From Agrococcus jejuensis (GTDB taxonomy: Bacteria; Actinomycetota; Actinomycetes; Actinomycetales; Microbacteriaceae): a stretch of 64,000 bases of DNA. Below are positions 37,092-47,098 of this stretch, one piece after another. The stretch is from the NCBI RefSeq assembly GCF_007679035.1, contig NZ_VEFR01000002.1, positions 62,001 to 126,000 on the forward strand, given 5' to 3'. A program made the translations under genes and the position numbers. The notes below the pieces were generated by a model. The model had not been told where the DNA came from. It saw only the letters and a program-made list of their open reading frames with translations, and ran no database searches. Each line of letters begins with the position of its first letter. Position 1 is the first letter of the stretch.

Positions 37092-38885
37092 CTATGTCGC
37101 AGTGCTCCTCGTGCCGACGGGCTCCACGACCGGCAGCGCGCCCAGCGGCACGATGTCGGGCGCCTCGAGGCGCGCGCGGTCGGCCGACTCGTCGTCGGGC
37201 AGCTCCTGGCTGGCGAGCTCGGCGGCGACGCGCTTGTTGTACGTGTTGATCTCGGTCTCGACGCGCTCGTCGTCCCAGCCGAGCACCTCCGCCATGATGC
37301 GCGCGGCGACGGGCGCCGCGGCGACGCCGCGATCCCACGCCTCGATCGAGATGCGCGTGCGACGCGCGAGCACGTCGTCGAGGTGCAGCGCACCCTCGGC
37401 GAGGCACGCGTAGCGCACCTCCGCGCCGAGGTAGTCGTCTGCGCCCGGCAGCGGCTCGGCCAGCTCGGGACGCTCGCGGATGATGTCGAGCAGGTCGTCG
37501 GTCATCACGCCGTACCGGTTGAGCAGGTGCTCGACGCGGTGCTTGTGCAGGCCGAACGCCTTCGCGATCTTGCCGCGCTTGTTCCACGCGGCGCGGTAGC
37601 CGACGGCGCCGAGCAGCGGGATGTCCTCCGTGCACGACGCCGGCACCTTGCCGTCGATGGCCGAGACGGCCTCGTCGATCGCATCCTTCGCCATGACGCG
37701 GTACGTCGTCCACTTGCCGCCGGCGATCATCACGAGGCCGGGGACGGTGTGCGACACGTGGTGCTCGCGCGACAGGTTCGCGGTCGAACCGCCTGCGGGG
37801 GCTGCGAGCAGCGGACGGAGCCCTGCGTAGACGCCCTCGACGTCGGCACGCGTGAGCTTCGTGTCGAGCACCGAGTTCACGTGCTCGAGGATGTAGTCGA
37901 TGTCGGCGGCCGTCGCGGCCGGATGCGCCTTGTCGAGCTCCCAGTCGGTGTCGGTCGTGCCGATGATCCAGTGGCGGCCCCACGGGATCACGAAGAGCAC
38001 CGACTTCTCGGTGCGCAGCAGCAGGCCCATCGACGAATGGAAGCGGTCGCGCGGCACGACGAGGTGCACGCCCTTCGACGCCCGCACGCGGAAGTCGCTG
38101 CGCGAGCCGACCATCGCCTGCGTGTCGCCCGTCCACACGCCCGTCGCGTTCACGACCTGCTTCGCACGGATCTCGAAGCGCTCGCCGGTCTCGTAGTCGT
38201 GCGCCTGGATGCCGACGACGCGCTCGCCGACCTTGAGGAAGCCCTCGGCCCGCACGCGGCTCGCGACGTGGGCGCCGTAGAACGACGCCGTGCGCGCGAG
38301 CTCGGCGACGTAGCGAGCGTCGTCGACCTGCGCGTCGTAGTAGGTGAGCCCGCCCACGAGCACGTTGGGGTCGAGCGACGGGATCTCCTTGAGCATCTGC
38401 TTCTTCGACAGGTGCTTGTGCAGCGGCACGCCCGGGCGCATGAAGCCCGTGTAGCTGAACGCGTCGTACATCGCCATGCCGGCGCCGATGTAGCCGCGCT
38501 CGAGCTGGTTCGTGAGCGGGTACAGGAACCGCACGGGCTTCACGAGGTGCGGCGCGATGCGCTGCAGCAGCAGGCCGCGCTCGATGAGCGCCTCGCGCAC
38601 GAGGGCGAAGTTGAACTGCTCGAGGTAGCGGATGCCGCCGTGGATGAGCTTCGACGAGCGGCTCGAGGTGCCCGACGCGAAGTCGCGCGCCTCGACGAGC
38701 CCCACGCGCAGGCCACGGGTCACGGCGTCGAGCGCCGACCCCACGCCCACGATGCCGCCGCCGATCACGAGCACGTCGAGCTCGCGGTCCTTCATCGATG
38801 CGAGGGCGCTCGCGCGCTCCTCAGGACCGAGGTTCGCCGATCGACGCACGCTCTTCGGCTGCGTCGCCTGCTGCTTGCCTGCCAT
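37092..38885 (-). CDS. glpD: Aerobic glycerol-3-phosphate dehydrogenase
   Basis: FAD enzyme that oxidises sn-glycerol 3-phosphate to dihydroxyacetone phosphate and feeds the quinone pool. 597 residues. The FAD-binding GGGIVGVGSALDA (about 42-54) is followed by the GlpD signatures SSRSSKLIHGGIRYLEQF, WGRHWIIGTTDTDW, and the C-terminal DAO_C domain (DDYLGAEVRYACLAEGALHLDDVLARRTRI). It may use glycerol phosphate released by the phosphodiesterase at 21.5 kb. Confidence 0.96.
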   Translation of the reverse strand: MAGKQQATQPKSVRRSANLGPEERASALASMKDRELDVLVIGGGIVGVGSALDAVTRGLRVGLVEARDFASGTSSRSSKLIHGGIRYLEQFNFALVREALIERGLLLQRIAPHLVKPVRFLYPLTNQLERGYIGAGMAMYDAFSYTGFMRPGVPLHKHLSKKQMLKEIPSLDPNVLVGGLTYYDAQVDDARYVAELARTASFYGAHVASRVRAEGFLKVGERVVGIQAHDYETGERFEIRAKQVVNATGVWTGDTQAMVGSRSDFRVRASKGVHLVVPRDRFHSSMGLLLRTEKSVLFVIPWGRHWIIGTTDTDWELDKAHPAATAADIDYILEHVNSVLDTKLTRADVEGVYAGLRPLLAAPAGGSTANLSREHHVSHTVPGLVMIAGGKWTTYRVMAKDAIDEAVSAIDGKVPASCTEDIPLLGAVGYRAAWNKRGKIAKAFGLHKHRVEHLLNRYGVMTDDLLDIIRERPELAEPLPGADDYLGAEVRYACLAEGALHLDDVLARRTRISIEAWDRGVAAAPVAARIMAEVLGWDDERVETEINTYNKRVAAELASQELPDDESADRARLEAPDIVPLGALPVVEPVGTRSTAT

Positions 38886-38945
38886 GTGCCTCCCCTTCCC
38901 TTGCGGGATCCTTCGGGCCCAGAGGGGTCCTTCGCCGTTCCGGCG

Positions 38946-40061
38946 TCAGCGTCGCGGTGCCACCACGACGTCGATGCGCTGGAACTCCTTGACGTCCTTG
39001 TAGCCGGTCGTCGCGAGCGCCTTGCGCACCGCTCCGACGATGTTGGCCGTGCCGTCGGCGACGGGCGCGGGCCCGTTGAGCACGACCTCGAGGTCGCCGA
39101 CCTGCTCCACCTGCACGCGGTTGCCGCGCGGCAGCTTCTGGTTGTGCGCCTCGGGGCCCCAGTGCCAGCCGCGACCGGGTGCATCCGTCGCTCGAGCGAG
39201 CGCCGTGCCGAGCATGGCGGCGTCGGCGCCGCACGCGAAGGCCTTGACGATGTCGCCGGAGGTGCCGAGCGAGCCGTCGGCGATGACCTGCACGTAGCGG
39301 CCGCCCGACTCGTCGAGGTAGTCGCGGCGCGCGGCGGCGACGTCGCTCACCGCGGTCGCCATGGGCGCGTGGATGCCGAGCACCGAGCGGCTCGTCGATG
39401 CGGCACCGCCGCCGAAGCCCACGAGGACGCCCGCAGCGCCCGTGCGCATGAGGTGCAGCGCGGCCGTGTACGTCACGACGCCGCCGACGATGACCGGCAC
39501 GTCGAGCTCGTAGATGAACTGCTTGAGGTTGAGCGCCTCGCCGGTCTTCGTGACGTGCTCGGCGGAGACGGTGCTGCCGCGGATCACGAAGAGGTCGACG
39601 CCCGCCTCGATGACGGTCTGCTGGTGCTCCTGCACGGCCTGCGGGCTGAGCGAGCCGGCCACCGTGACGCCGGCGTCGCGGATCTCCGACAGGCGCTGGC
39701 GGATGAGCTCGGGGCGCACGGGCTCCGCGTAGATCTCGCGCATGCGGCTCGTCGCGAGGTCGGTGGGCAGGCCCGCGATCTCGGCGAGCAGCGGCTCGGG
39801 GTCGTCGTAGCGCGTCCACACGCCCTCGAGGTTGAGCACGCCGAGGCCGCCGGCACGCCCGAGCGCGATCGCGGTGCGCGGGCTCATGACCGAGTCGGTC
39901 GGCGCGCCCAGCATCGGCATCTCGAAGCGGAACGCGTCGATCTGCCAGGCGAGCGAGACGACGTCGCTGTCGCGGGTGCGCCTCGTCGGCACCACCGCGA
40001 CGTCGTCGAATCCGTACGCCGGTCGTGCGCTCTTCGCCAGTCCGAGCTCGATCTCCGCCAC
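38946..40061 (-). CDS. guaB3: GuaB3-family IMP dehydrogenase-related protein
   Basis: 371 residues from the GTG at 40061, which follows GGAGGAC and yields the family N-terminus (M)AEIELGLAKSARPAYGFDDVAVVP. The IMPDH-like TIM barrel has no CBS insertion: IDAFRFEMPMLGAPTDSVMSP, VIADGSLGTSGDIVKAFACGADAAMLG, and the C-terminal YKDVKEFQRIDVVVAPR. It lacks the catalytic-loop cysteine context GSICTTR found in GuaB. The family's exact role is debated (GMP-reductase-like or regulatory). Confidence 0.93.
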   Translation of the reverse strand: MAEIELGLAKSARPAYGFDDVAVVPTRRTRDSDVVSLAWQIDAFRFEMPMLGAPTDSVMSPRTAIALGRAGGLGVLNLEGVWTRYDDPEPLLAEIAGLPTDLATSRMREIYAEPVRPELIRQRLSEIRDAGVTVAGSLSPQAVQEHQQTVIEAGVDLFVIRGSTVSAEHVTKTGEALNLKQFIYELDVPVIVGGVVTYTAALHLMRTGAAGVLVGFGGGAASTSRSVLGIHAPMATAVSDVAAARRDYLDESGGRYVQVIADGSLGTSGDIVKAFACGADAAMLGTALARATDAPGRGWHWGPEAHNQKLPRGNRVQVEQVGDLEVVLNGPAPVADGTANIVGAVRKALATTGYKDVKEFQRIDVVVAPRR

Positions 40062-40129
40062 GTCCTCCAGCCTAGTGCCGTGCGGAGGTCGCATCTGGCG
40101 GCTTCGCCCAGGGTGCTGTGCTCCCCGGC

Positions 40130-40198
40130 GCGAGGTGCGGTTCCCGTCGCGAGGTGCGTTCCCCGTGGCGAGGTGCGCTGAGCGCCGCACCTCGGCAG
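40130..40198. repeat. D-type repeat cluster D1 (19-bp period)
   Basis: GCGAGGTGCG occurs at 40130, 40149 and 40168 (exact 19-bp steps), followed by the inverted CGCACCTCGG at 40186. It lies between guaB3 and the PadR gene. Confidence 0.85.
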
Positions 40199-40237
40199 GA
40201 GCAGTGCGGCCCGCGACGGTGAGCGAGCGCCGCGGGG

Positions 40238-40879
40238 TCAGCGACCGAGGATCGCGCGGATGCGGGCGGCAGCCGCATCCACCTCCGCCAGCACCTCGCG
40301 GGCTGATGCCGCGGTCACGGATGCGCCGCGCACGAGCGTGCGCACCTCGGCACGCATGCGCGTGACGGCGAGGTCGACCTCGTGCACGGCGGCGCGCAGG
40401 TCGGCGCGGTCGTCGCCGCGCGGCTCGGATCGCCCGTGCGCCGTCGACGACGCCGGCTCGGGCTCGGGTGCGGTCGCCGATCGCGGCGACGATCGCGCCT
40501 CGCGCTCGGCGGCGGCGAGGTCGGCGCGCAGCGTGCGCATCGCATCCCGCACGCCGCCGCGCACCTCGTCGGCGAGCCGGCGCACCGAGTCGCCGATCTC
40601 GGTCTCGAGCGCGTCGAGCTCACCCTGCCGCTCGGCGAGGTGGGCGCGTCCCGCATCCGTGATGACGTACTGCGTGCGGCGCCCGTCGGCGTGCTTCTCG
40701 ACGAGCCCCTCCTCCTCGAGCCGCGAGAGCCGCGGGTAGATCGTGCCCGCCGACGGCTGGTAGGTGCCGCCGAACCGACGCTCGAGCGCCTGCATGACCT
40801 CGTACCCGTGCTTGGGCGACTCCGCGAGCAGCGCGAGCAGGTAGAGGCGCAGGGCGCCGTGCGCGAAGACGGGGCTCAC
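40238..40879 (-). CDS. PadR-family transcriptional regulator
   Basis: 213 residues. The PadR winged helix (about 5-95) contains LYLLALLAESPKHGYEVMQAL, AGTIYPRLSRLEEEGLVE, and GRRTQYVITDAGRAHL. The C-terminal part (about 100-213) is helical and charged, an extended Vir-type tail. The GTG start overlaps the DUF4097 stop (GTGA), so both are one operon. The palindromes upstream of the operon (41.74-41.78 kb) are probable binding sites, which implies autoregulation. Confidence 0.92.
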   Translation of the reverse strand: MSPVFAHGALRLYLLALLAESPKHGYEVMQALERRFGGTYQPSAGTIYPRLSRLEEEGLVEKHADGRRTQYVITDAGRAHLAERQGELDALETEIGDSVRRLADEVRGGVRDAMRTLRADLAAAEREARSSPRSATAPEPEPASSTAHGRSEPRGDDRADLRAAVHEVDLAVTRMRAEVRTLVRGASVTAASAREVLAEVDAAAARIRAILGR

Positions 40880-41715
40880 CGGCGCACGACCGTCTGGGCG
40901 CCCGAGACCGAGTTGAGCGTGATGCGCGCCGTCGCTCCCGTGCCGGCCTCGACGTGGCGTCCGCCGCGCTTCGGCATGGCGACGCCCGTGACGCTGCCGC
41001 GTCCGCTCACGGTGTTCGTGACGACCTCGAGCGCGACGTCCTGGTCGACGCGGATGGTCGCATCGCTCGAGACGCCGTTGACCGAGATGGCCTCGACGGG
41101 CCCGTGCACGTCGAGCAGCACGTCGCCCGACACCGTGTCGATGCCGACGCGACGCGTCGCGCCCGACACCGTGACCTCGCCGCTGACGGCGTGCACCTGC
41201 ACGTCGCCGTCGAGGCCCGTAGCCTCCACGTCGCCCGAGACGGTGTTGACCTGCACGGCACCCGTGACGCCGTCGAGCTGCACGTCGCCCGAGACGGTGC
41301 TGACGTCTGCGCCCGCCGTGACGCCGGACACGAGCCCCTGCGCCGTGACCTGACCGTAGGTGAGCGACACGTGGCGCGGCACGAGGATGCTGACCTCGAC
41401 GCGGCCGCGCTCGGTGCCGAGCGACTTGAGGGAGTCGATGAGGTTCGACCATCGCAGCAGGGGATGCGCGACGGTGAGCGCGCCGTCGTCGAGCGAGATC
41501 TCGAGGTCGCGGCCGTCGACGCGATGCACCTCGACGCGCGCCCACGGCTCGTCGTGTCCGACGACGTCGACGGTGCCGGCGATGACGCCGACCTTGAGGC
41601 GCCGCACGCCCTCGAGCGTGATGGTGCGGGTGTCGCCAGGGCGCACCGTCCAGCGCTCGACGCTCGTGTCGGCGGGCGTCGTGCCGTCGAACGGCTCGTG
41701 CTCGGTGGTGTCCAT
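40876..41715 (-). CDS. DUF4097-domain beta-helical protein
   Basis: 279 residues. The C-terminal two thirds is a repetitive right-handed beta-structure of about 18-20-residue units carrying VSGDV or VSGEV (about 120-270). The N-terminal domain (1-110) is also beta-rich. No signal peptide is evident, so the 'putative adhesin' label common for DUF4097 need not apply. It is the first gene of the padR operon. Confidence 0.85.
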   Translation of the reverse strand: MDTTEHEPFDGTTPADTSVERWTVRPGDTRTITLEGVRRLKVGVIAGTVDVVGHDEPWARVEVHRVDGRDLEISLDDGALTVAHPLLRWSNLIDSLKSLGTERGRVEVSILVPRHVSLTYGQVTAQGLVSGVTAGADVSTVSGDVQLDGVTGAVQVNTVSGDVEATGLDGDVQVHAVSGEVTVSGATRRVGIDTVSGDVLLDVHGPVEAISVNGVSSDATIRVDQDVALEVVTNTVSGRGSVTGVAMPKRGGRHVEAGTGATARITLNSVSGAQTVVRR

Positions 41716-41740
41716 GGCGGCTCCTCGCTCTGCTCCCGAT

Positions 41741-41779
41741 CGCGATATATCGCGTCTTGTCACACACGATATATCGCGT
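41741..41779. promoter_or_regulatory. Two palindromes, probable PadR operators
   Basis: CGCGATATATCGCG (41741-41754, perfect) and ACACGATATATCGCGT (41764-41779, one mismatch) have centres 24 bp apart, directly upstream of the DUF4097-padR operon. The A+T-rich core stands out in a GC-rich region and could also contain the -10 sequences. Confidence 0.7.
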
Positions 41780-41806
41780 CCCCGCTCCTCGCAACCCTCG
41801 CCCGTT

Positions 41807-41921
41807 GCGAGGTGCGCTTCCTGCGACCAGGTGCACTTCCTGCGCTGCTCGCGGTTGCGAGGTGCGCTTGCTGCACTGAGGTGCCGTTGCAACCGCACCT
41901 CGATGCAGCAAGCGCACCTCG
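41807..41921. repeat. D-type repeat cluster D2
   Basis: AGGTGC boxes lie at 41810, 41829, 41860 and 41879, in two pairs spaced exactly 19 bp. Two inverted GCACCT boxes lie at 41895 and 41914, also 19 bp apart. The second half forms a hairpin with perfect 18-bp arms (41858-41875 and 41904-41921, arm CGAGGTGCGCTTGCTGCA) and a nearly perfect inner palindrome. Confidence 0.88.
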
Positions 41922-41929
41922 GAACACGA

Positions 41930-42856
41930 TCAGGAGAGGAGGCGCACGCCGGTGGGCAGCACCCGCTCCTGCTGCGGGAGGCCAGCGGCGCGAAGGATGC
42001 GCTCGAGACGCACCGGCCGGATCACGTCGTCCCATGTCCATCGACACACGTCCGACACCGTGCGCATCGCATCCTCGCGGCGCTTCTCGCTCACGAGCGC
42101 CTCGACCCCGGTGCGCCCCTCTGCGGCCGCGAGCGAGCCGTACTTCATGAGCCCATCGAACTCGCCGAGCAGCCAACGCTCGCGGCGTCGCCACCCGAAG
42201 TCCGCTCGAAGCTCCCCGAGGTGCGTGCGCACGACGACCTGGAGCTGCGGCGCCGGGAAGCCGAGCAGCGCGATGGCGACCCGGCTGCGAGACTCGCCGA
42301 CCGACTCCGACCGGGCATCGGCGAACGCGATCGACCACCGCGCCCGCATCCTGCCCTGCTTGGTCTGATGCAGCAGGGCGCGCTCGATGCCTTCCTTCGT
42401 CACGACGCCCGCTGCGAGCGCGACATCCATCGCAGGGACCGCATCGCTGGGAATGCGCCGTCGCCCCAGATCGGCGAGCGTCCACGCGACGCTCGAGCAT
42501 CGGAGCCCGTCGACCTCGACGACATGCTCGGGCCGGATCGGCAGATGCGAGTTCCGGACCCCGGCACGCCCTCCTGACATCGACGGGTCCCCGGTGCTGA
42601 ACACGTACCGCGGCTCCGTGCCGAACGGGAGGCCGTGGAGCATGAGCGCCGACTCGAGCGCGAAGACGATGCGGGGGCGGGCGATGCCGACGGCCCGCAC
42701 ACGTGCTCGATACCGATCCTCGACGCCTGCCGCCTCCTGCGCGGCTGCGTCGACGTAGCTGCCACGGCGGATCCGGCGGAGCGCGCGGGACCGCGAGGGG
42801 ACGAGGCCGAGCGCCCTCGCCTTCGAGGTCTGGATGATGTCGAGCGGGTCGGGCAT
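41930..42856 (-). CDS. AbiEi-like/DUF559-related protein
   Basis: 308 residues from the ATG at 42856 (a GTG at 42874 is also possible). The N-terminal part (about 1-90) has a winged-helix-like layout, LVPSRSRALRRIRRGSYVDAA, typical of AbiEi-type antitoxin domains in actinobacteria. The C-terminal part (about 200-300) carries a nuclease-like pattern (LGELRADFGWRRRERWLLGEFDG, D...E-x-D). There is no toxin partner (AbiEii) adjacent. The gene is bracketed by D repeats on both sides, as if inserted as a unit. Function uncertain. Confidence 0.65.
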   Translation of the reverse strand: MPDPLDIIQTSKARALGLVPSRSRALRRIRRGSYVDAAAQEAAGVEDRYRARVRAVGIARPRIVFALESALMLHGLPFGTEPRYVFSTGDPSMSGGRAGVRNSHLPIRPEHVVEVDGLRCSSVAWTLADLGRRRIPSDAVPAMDVALAAGVVTKEGIERALLHQTKQGRMRARWSIAFADARSESVGESRSRVAIALLGFPAPQLQVVVRTHLGELRADFGWRRRERWLLGEFDGLMKYGSLAAAEGRTGVEALVSEKRREDAMRTVSDVCRWTWDDVIRPVRLERILRAAGLPQQERVLPTGVRLLS

Positions 42857-42944
42857 CCCGGCAGCATCCGTCACGACACTGTGGGCGACCCCGCGCTGGA
42901 GGCCACGTGTGGACGGCAGTCGCCTGTGAGGGACGCATGGCCCG

Positions 42945-43060
42945 TTGCGAGGTGCGCGTGCTGCACTCGGGTGCGGGTGCAACGGCACCTCAGTGCAGCA
43001 ACCGCACCGCGCAACCGTCCACTGGCACGAAGCGCACCTCAGTGCACGAAACGCACCTCG
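42945..43060. repeat. D-type repeat cluster D3
   Basis: Boxes (A/G)GGTGC lie at 42950 and 42969. Inverted boxes GCACC(T/G) lie at 42985 and 43004 and again at 43034 and 43053, each pair 19 bp apart. The first part forms a hairpin with arms of about 23 bp (42944-42966 with 42992-43014, three mismatches). It lies between the AbiEi-like gene and guaB. Confidence 0.85.
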
Positions 43061-43081
43061 GATCGAGGAGCGAGCGCCGCG

Positions 43082-44665
<1,584 letters not shown>

Positions 44666-44744
44666 CTATGTTGACTCCACCGTGCAACAGGCACCCCGCC
44701 TATCGCATTCCCGTATGGGTGCGCCACGGACCACTGGAGGACAT

Positions 44745-46115
44745 GTGGAGAAGACGCTCCGACCGGCCAGGTGGTGGCTCGCCATCCCTGCGCTGCTCGT
44801 CGCCCTCGGCATCGCCCTGAGCCTGGGATCGACCCAGGCCAGCGCCACGCCGGCACCGACCGACCCGACGCAGGCCTATCAGTTCCAGGGCATCGTACGG
44901 TCCGACCCCCAGACGCCCCTCGCGGGCGTCGTGATCGACGCCACGGGAGCCGACGGCTTCGCGGGCACCGCGACCACGGGCGATGACGGCCGTTGGTCGA
45001 TCCCGCTCCCCGGCCCCGGCGACTACACCGTCACGATCGACGAGACGACGCTGCCCGACGGCCTCGCCGTGAACCCCGAGCAGGTGTCGCGCGACTTCAC
45101 GATCGGCACGACGAGCTCGCAGGGCGTGCTCTTCCAGATCGGCGAGCCCGGCTCGTTCACCGCCGCACCGACGCCCTCCGAGGGCGGCGAGGCGGAGGAG
45201 ACGCCGAGCGCCGGATCGTCCGGACCGTCGTTCTCGCTCCCGCAGCTCGGCCAGCGCCTCTTCACCGGTCTCAACTTCGGCCTGCTCCTCGCCCTCGGCG
45301 CGATCGGCATCACGCTGATCTTCGGCACGACGGGCGTCAACAACTTCGCCCACGGCGAGATGCTGACGTTCGGAGCGCTCGTGTTCTACACGCTCACCAC
45401 GTCGCTGGGACTGCCGGTCTGGGTCTCGGTGCTCGGCGTGCTCCTCGCGAGCGCGGCCTTCGGATGGCTGCACGACGCCGCGATCTTCAAGCCGCTGCGG
45501 CGCAGGCGCGTCGGGCTCGTGCAGGTGCTCATCGTGACGATCGGCCTCTCGATCGCGTTGCGCTACTTCTTCCAGTTCATCTTCGGCGGCGGCGCCGAGA
45601 CGGCGCAGGTCGCCGACACGGCCGTCTCGTTCGGCGCGTTCAACGTGCGTCTGTCGAACATCATCGGCATGGTCGTGTGCATCGTGCTGCTGCTCGGCGT
45701 GGCCTACTTCCTCACGCGCACCCGACTCGGCAAGGCCACGCGAGCCGTGTCCGACAACGCCTCGCTCGCCGCAGCGTCCGGCATCGACGTCGACCGCGTG
45801 ATCCGCATCGTCTGGGTGCTGGCGGGCACGCTCACGGGCCTCTCGGGCATCCTCTACACGTACTTCTCCGGACTGAGCGTGCGGTGGGACATGGGCTTCA
45901 CGATCCTGCTGCTGCTGTTCGCATCCGTGACGCTCGGCGGTCTCGGCAGCGCCTTCGGTGCCCTCATCGGCGCGCTCATCATCGGCTTCGCCACGGAGCT
46001 GTCCACGTTCTTCCTGCCACCTGACCTCCGGTTCGCCGTGGCGCTCGTCATCCTCATCCTCGTGCTGCTGCTGCGGCCGCAGGGTGTGCTCGGTCGCAAG
46101 GAGAGGGTCGGCTGA
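44745..46115 (+). CDS. livH: Branched-chain amino acid-type ABC permease (LivH) with N-terminal extracellular carboxypeptidase-regulatory-like domain
   Basis: 456 residues from the GTG at 44745, with GGAGG just upstream. The signal-like helix (about 9-32) leads to a beta-sandwich of carboxypeptidase regulatory-like type (about 45-132: FQGIVRSDPQTPLAGVVIDATG...GRWSIPLPGPGDYTVTIDE). A Ser/Glu-rich linker precedes the LivH permease (about 168-456: LNFGLLLALGAIGITLIFGTTGVNNFAHGEML and the C-terminal VALVILILVLLLRPQGVLG). Standard LivH is about 290-300 residues. Its stop overlaps the livM start (TGATG). Confidence 0.88.
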   Translation: MEKTLRPARWWLAIPALLVALGIALSLGSTQASATPAPTDPTQAYQFQGIVRSDPQTPLAGVVIDATGADGFAGTATTGDDGRWSIPLPGPGDYTVTIDETTLPDGLAVNPEQVSRDFTIGTTSSQGVLFQIGEPGSFTAAPTPSEGGEAEETPSAGSSGPSFSLPQLGQRLFTGLNFGLLLALGAIGITLIFGTTGVNNFAHGEMLTFGALVFYTLTTSLGLPVWVSVLGVLLASAAFGWLHDAAIFKPLRRRRVGLVQVLIVTIGLSIALRYFFQFIFGGGAETAQVADTAVSFGAFNVRLSNIIGMVVCIVLLLGVAYFLTRTRLGKATRAVSDNASLAAASGIDVDRVIRIVWVLAGTLTGLSGILYTYFSGLSVRWDMGFTILLLLFASVTLGGLGSAFGALIGALIIGFATELSTFFLPPDLRFAVALVILILVLLLRPQGVLGRKERVG

Positions 46116-47098
46116 TGCTCGACGTCCTGCTCGGCTCCCTCGGGGAGCTCATCTCGCCCTCGTCGGCCGCCTACGCGCTCGCCGCGATCGGCCTCGGCAT
46201 CCACTTCGGATACTCGGGTCTGCTGAACTTCGGTCAGGCGGGCTTCATGGCGATCGGCGCCTACGGGTTCGCCGTGTTCACCTCGCTCGTCGACCCGACG
46301 GCGACGTGGGGCTGGCCGCCGCTGCTGTCGCTGCTCGCCGCCACGCTCGTCGGCGTCGCCGCATCGGTGGTCTTCGCGCTGATCCTCGGCATCCCGACGC
46401 TGCGCCTGCGCGGCGACTACCTGGCGATCGTCACGATCGCCGCAGCCGAGATCGTCCGCTACGTCGCCCGCACCCAGGACCTCACCGACGTCACCGGTGG
46501 CTCGCAGGGCATCCGAGGCAACCAGTTCAAGGGCGACATCCAGGCCGTGAACGACGGCTTCCTCGACCTGCCGACGGGCACCTGGTACACCGTGGTGTCG
46601 TGGGCGCTCGTGGTGGTCGCCATCGTCGTCGTCTGGGGCATCATGCGCAGCCCGTGGGGTCGCGTCGTCAAGGGCATCCGCGAGGACGAGGATGCGGTGC
46701 GCTCGCTCGGCAAGAACGTGTACGCCTACAAGATGCAGGCGCTCGTGCTCGGCGGCGTCATGGGCGCCGTCGCCGGCATCCTGCTCGTGTTCCCGCGATC
46801 GGTGCAGGCAGACGGCTTCGCCACCATCCTCACGTTCAACGTGTGGACCGCACTGCTGCTGGGAGGCGCGGCGACGGTGCTCGGCCCCGTCCTCGGTGGC
46901 GTCCTGTTCTGGTTCCTGCTGTCGTTCGTGCGCGGCGTGATCGGCGAGCTGCACACGCTCGGCGTGTTCGGCAGCACCACGGCCACGCAGGCCGGTCAGC
47001 TCGCGTTCGTGTTCGTCGGTCTCGCCCTCATCGCCCTGGTGGTCTTCCGACCACAAGGCGTCATGGGCAACAAGAAGGAGCTGTCGTTCAATGTCTAG
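46115..47098 (+). CDS. livM: Branched-chain amino acid-type ABC permease
   Basis: 327 residues, eight to ten membrane helices. It has the LivM signatures AAIGLGIHFGYSGLLNFGQAGFMAIGAY and LRGDYLAIVTIAAAEIVRY, a long loop that includes TDVTGGSQGIRG, and SPWGRVVKGIREDEDAVRSLGKN, the helix that docks the ATPase. The C-terminus FRPQGVMGNKKELSFNV is typical. Coupled to livH and livG by overlaps. Confidence 0.94.
   Translation: MLDVLLGSLGELISPSSAAYALAAIGLGIHFGYSGLLNFGQAGFMAIGAYGFAVFTSLVDPTATWGWPPLLSLLAATLVGVAASVVFALILGIPTLRLRGDYLAIVTIAAAEIVRYVARTQDLTDVTGGSQGIRGNQFKGDIQAVNDGFLDLPTGTWYTVVSWALVVVAIVVVWGIMRSPWGRVVKGIREDEDAVRSLGKNVYAYKMQALVLGGVMGAVAGILLVFPRSVQADGFATILTFNVWTALLLGGAATVLGPVLGGVLFWFLLSFVRGVIGELHTLGVFGSTTATQAGQLAFVFVGLALIALVVFRPQGVMGNKKELSFNV

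Noticed and set aside
40130..43060. CRISPR array suggested by short regular repeats
   Set aside because: The units are 10-18 bp with only 2-3 copies per site, occur in both orientations and form hairpins. There are no unique spacers of 30+ bp and no cas genes.
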